Of a stretch of 64,000 nucleotides of DNA, positions 61,608 to 64,000 are shown piece after piece (position 1 is the first letter of the stretch; the number at the start of each line of letters is the position of its first letter). The notes beneath the pieces are model-generated. The model did not search any database. It was given only the letters and a program-made list of their open reading frames with translations, and was not told where the DNA came from. A program made the position numbers and the translations under genes. The stretch spans positions 124,001-188,000 of the forward strand of contig CAWEAZ010000038.1 of the NCBI GenBank assembly GCA_963807155.1, in the 5' to 3' direction. The stretch comes from JACCZX01 sp963807155. Lineage in GTDB: Bacteria > Pseudomonadota > Gammaproteobacteria > Burkholderiales > Burkholderiaceae_F.

Positions 61608-63300
61608 CTACGGCACCTCGTTAGCCGCAGGCCCCTTCGTGTTGAACAAACCCGGTTGCTGCTCGGCCATCACACGCGTCTTCGCCAGTACGCCAGCCGA
61701 TTCCAGAATCGGGTAGGACACCGAGCAGATCAGTGAGTTGATGCGCTTGAAGTCCGACAACAGATCCAGGTGCAGCGAGCTCGTTTCAACCGACTGCTGG
61801 GTATTTTCGAACAGGCGGTGCAAATGATGGTCGGCATAGCGCAGTTCGAGCTCGCGGAACGCCACCTTCTCGGCGATCAGCCGCTGCGCCGATTTCAGGT
61901 CGCCGTTTAGGAACACCGCAACTGCCAACTGCAGATTCGCGGCAAGCCGCGCGTGCAGATCGCCGATCTCGTTCATGCCCGCGCACGGAAAACGAAAGCT
62001 TGTGCTGGATCTTTCGCTGCGCGATGTCAAGCAGCAAGCGCTCGATGATGTCGCCGATGTGTTCGAGGTTGATCGTGAACTGAATGATCTCGGTCCAGCG
62101 CCGCGCCTCATTCGCATCGAGCGCTTCACGGCTGACCTGCGCCAGGTAGCGCTTGATCGCAGAGTAAATGCGATCGATTTCATCATCCTTCTGGCGTAGA
62201 GCTTCGACCAGCGCCAAATCGTTTGTCTTTAGCACCGTTAACAAGCCGGTCAGCACTTCGTGAACCGTATCGGCAAGGCGGATCGCCTCGCGTGCTGCAT
62301 TGCCGATCGCGAGTGCCGGGGTATCGAGCGCGACTGGGTCCAGGTATTTCGGCTGGCCGACCATGTCGGTCGCCCGCGGCGCGGGCAGCCAGCGTTCAGT
62401 AATCGACGCGAACCGCTCGGTGAATCGGATAAACGCAATGGCCAGCACAATGTTGAACAGCAAGTGGAATTGCACGACGAGCTGCTGAGGATCGTCCTGC
62501 AGCTGCAGCAGGTAGGGAGTGACGAGAGGCAATGCCAATACTGCGCAGGCGACGCCGGCTGCCTTGAAAAGGAAATTTCCCAGCGGCACGCGGCGTGCGA
62601 GGGCGTCCGCCTTCCACGTGGTCAGCAAGGCGAGCAACCCGCCGCCGAGATTGGCGCCGAGCACAATCGGCAGTGCGACTTCGATCGGCACTACATGCGT
62701 AGCCGACAGCGTGGCAACTAGCAGCACGACCGCGAGGCTCGAATACGAAACGACGACGAGTAGCGCGCCGATCAGTACGTCGAGCAGCAAGTCGCCCGAG
62801 AGCTGCGCGAATAGCACACGGACGCCGGCGGCTTGCGTCAACGGCGCAGTGGCTGCCGTCACCATCTGCAATGCCAGGATTATCACGCCGAGTCCCAGCA
62901 CGATCTTGCCGATCTGCCCCGCGCGCTCGTTTTTCTTCGACAGGTAAACGACGACACCCGAAACGATCAACAACGGCGCGAGCCACGCCAGATTCAACGA
63001 GAAGAACTGCACCATCAATGCAGTGCCGACGTCGGCGCCTAGCATCACGGCCAACGCTGCTGAAGTCGTGATCATTCCCTGCGAGACGAACGACGATACG
63101 AGCAGCGCGGTGGCGGTCGAGCTCTGCAGCAGCCCGGTGACTCCGACTCCTGCAACAAAGCTGGTGCCGCGATTGCCGACGCTACGCCGCAGCACTTGTC
63201 GCAGGTTTGTGCCGTACACGCGCAGCACGCCGGACCGCACGATATGCGTGCCCCATACGAGCAGTGCAATCGCGGCCAGCAGGTTCAATAACGTCTGCAT
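61608..63300 (-). CDS. Na/Pi cotransporter with PhoU-like domain, frameshifted
   Basis: NptA-type sodium-phosphate symporter of about 563 residues. The duplicated QSST-type motif is TGLLQSSTATALLVSSFV, with VVSYSSLAVVLLVATL. GADVGTALMVQFF and GANLGGGLLALLT also fit. A C-terminal PhoU-like helical domain holds TINLEHIGDIIERLLLDIAQ. After HKLSFS the sequence CAGMNEIGDLHARLAANLQL continues in the next frame. Dropping one base near 61985 restores it; the span is 3n+1. It starts six bases after the dehydrogenase gene. Confidence 0.87.
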
Positions 63301-63306
63301 CGAGAG

Positions 63307-64000
63307 CTACCAGGGCAGGGAATACGTTTTGGTGTTGGTGAAGCTCTTCATCGCTTCGAGAACACCTTCCTTGTATCCCAATCCCGAGTCCTTGATCCCC
63401 CCGAAAGGAGTCAGTTCCAACCGGTATCCCGGCACTTCGCGCACGTTCACGGTGCCGACCTGCAGCTCCGAAACGAAGCGCGTGATGTAGTCGAGCCGGT
63501 TGGTGCATACCGCGGACGACAGCCCGTAGGCGGTCGAGTTGCTGATCGCGATCGCTTCATCGATCGTGTCAAAGCGGATCACCGGCGACACCGGGCCGAA
63601 CGTTTCCTGCTTGACCAGCGTCATGTCAGGCTTTACATGGTCTACCAAGGTGGGCGAGTACAGCGCCCCGGTGCGCTTGTTGCCGGCGAGAAGCTTCGCG
63701 CCTTGCGCGACTGCTTCGCTCACTCTTTGTTCGAACTGTTTGGCGGCCGGCTCGTCAATCACGGTGCCCATGTCGGTTGAAGGATCGAGCGGGTCGCCGT
63801 ACTTCACCGCCTTCGTCCTTTCAAGCAGCAGTGCGACGAAGCGGTCTGCCACCCCTTGCTGGACCAGCATCCGCTTGACTGCCGTGCAGCGCTGGCCCGA
63901 GTTCTTGTACGAGCCGCTAGCCGCGAGCGTCGCCGCTTCTTCGAGATCGGCGTCTTCCATCACGATGATCGGATCGTTGCCACCGAGTTCCAGCACCTGC
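63307..64000 (-). CDS. Aldehyde dehydrogenase, probably phosphonoacetaldehyde dehydrogenase (PhnY-like), 5' end outside window
   Basis: C-terminal half of an NAD(P)-dependent aldehyde dehydrogenase; the start lies beyond the right edge. Motifs are LELGGNDPIIVMEDADLEEA, the catalytic cysteine in YKNSGQRCTAVKRM, ETFGPVSPVIRFD and LTPFGGIKDSGLGYKEGV. This style matches phosphonoacetaldehyde dehydrogenases of phosphonate operons better than succinate-semialdehyde enzymes, but the call needs the missing N-terminus. It leads an operon-like run with the Na/Pi transporter and the HD oxygenase. Confidence 0.8.
   Translation of the reverse strand, partial: QVLELGGNDPIIVMEDADLEEAATLAASGSYKNSGQRCTAVKRMLVQQGVADRFVALLLERTKAVKYGDPLDPSTDMGTVIDEPAAKQFEQRVSEAVAQGAKLLAGNKRTGALYSPTLVDHVKPDMTLVKQETFGPVSPVIRFDTIDEAIAISNSTAYGLSSAVCTNRLDYITRFVSELQVGTVNVREVPGYRLELTPFGGIKDSGLGYKEGVLEAMKSFTNTKTYSLPW

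Noticed and set aside
11090..63300. Window-wide programmed +1 frameshifting as a genuine recoding system
   Set aside because: The nine sites share no common slippery motif or downstream structure that I can see, and some lack a nearby zero-frame stop. Insertion errors explain the data more simply, so I kept the pattern as a finding but not the mechanism.
1..64000. CRISPR arrays, prophage or insertion sequences
   Set aside because: No regularly spaced repeats, transposase, integrase or terminal inverted repeats were seen. The only tandem repeat is coding, in the PsiF gene.

Overview
The window reads as chromosomal DNA of a GC-rich betaproteobacterium, most likely Burkholderiales or a close relative. 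The evidence is gene order: rhodanese-grxC-secB-gpsA; coxB-ctaD-ctaG-ctaE with SURF1-ctaA-ctaB-sco; TPR lipoprotein-lolB-ispE-tRNA-Gln-prs-rplY-pth-ychF; and kdsD-kdsC-lptC-lptA-lptB-rpoN-hpf-ptsN-hprK-rapZ. I see no phage, insertion sequence, integrase or CRISPR array. No gap between genes exceeds about 250 bases.

Layout. 1-5 kb: redox and secretion housekeeping (rhodanese, glutaredoxin, SecB, GpsA), a LOG-family hydrolase, TrmL, ComF, BioC and a BON-LysM protein. 5.6-15 kb: an aa3-type cytochrome c oxidase locus with its assembly factors (CtaG, SURF1, heme A synthase, heme O synthase, Sco). 15-21 kb: an unidentified protein, heat-shock sigma factor RpoH behind a perfect CIRCE operator, then polyphosphate kinase, SixA and Ppx. 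21-31 kb: ftsY, rsmD, coaD, a DUF418 membrane protein, a MOSC protein, ychF, pth, rplY, prs, tRNA-Gln, ispE, a putative exported methyltransferase, and lolB. 31-39 kb: TPR lipoprotein, mutM, a dynamin-like GTPase, mutY, a LON-domain protein and rapZ. 39-47 kb: a PsiF-repeat protein, the nitrogen-PTS and sigma-54 cluster, and Lpt/Kdo envelope genes. 47-58.5 kb: a Kef-type transporter, a three-gene ECF sigma/anti-sigma/secreted-protein module, uvrA, an MFS transporter, ssb, a second antiporter and a YbdK ligase. 58.5-64 kb: HisN, a thioredoxin-fold lipoprotein and what looks like a phosphonate-use operon (aldehyde dehydrogenase, Na/Pi cotransporter, HD-domain oxygenase).

The most striking signal is that eight genes (rpoH, SURF1, the gene after SURF1, the unknown gene at 15 kb, the antiporter, ybdK, the Na/Pi transporter, and the HD gene twice) are each broken by a frameshift, and all nine sites need exactly one surplus base to be skipped (or two to be restored). 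A tenth may lie at the ppk N-terminus. Heme A synthase has an in-frame TGA exactly between its two halves. Single-base insertion artefacts in the assembly are the simplest explanation, since rpoH and SURF1 would hardly be lost together with an otherwise intact gene set. The one-directional pattern is still worth testing.

Best candidates for less-described biology: the ECF module at 48.9-51.2 kb, the phosphonate operon at 61-64 kb, the split CtaA, the CIRCE-controlled rpoH, and the Tat-signal methyltransferase set between lolB and ispE.
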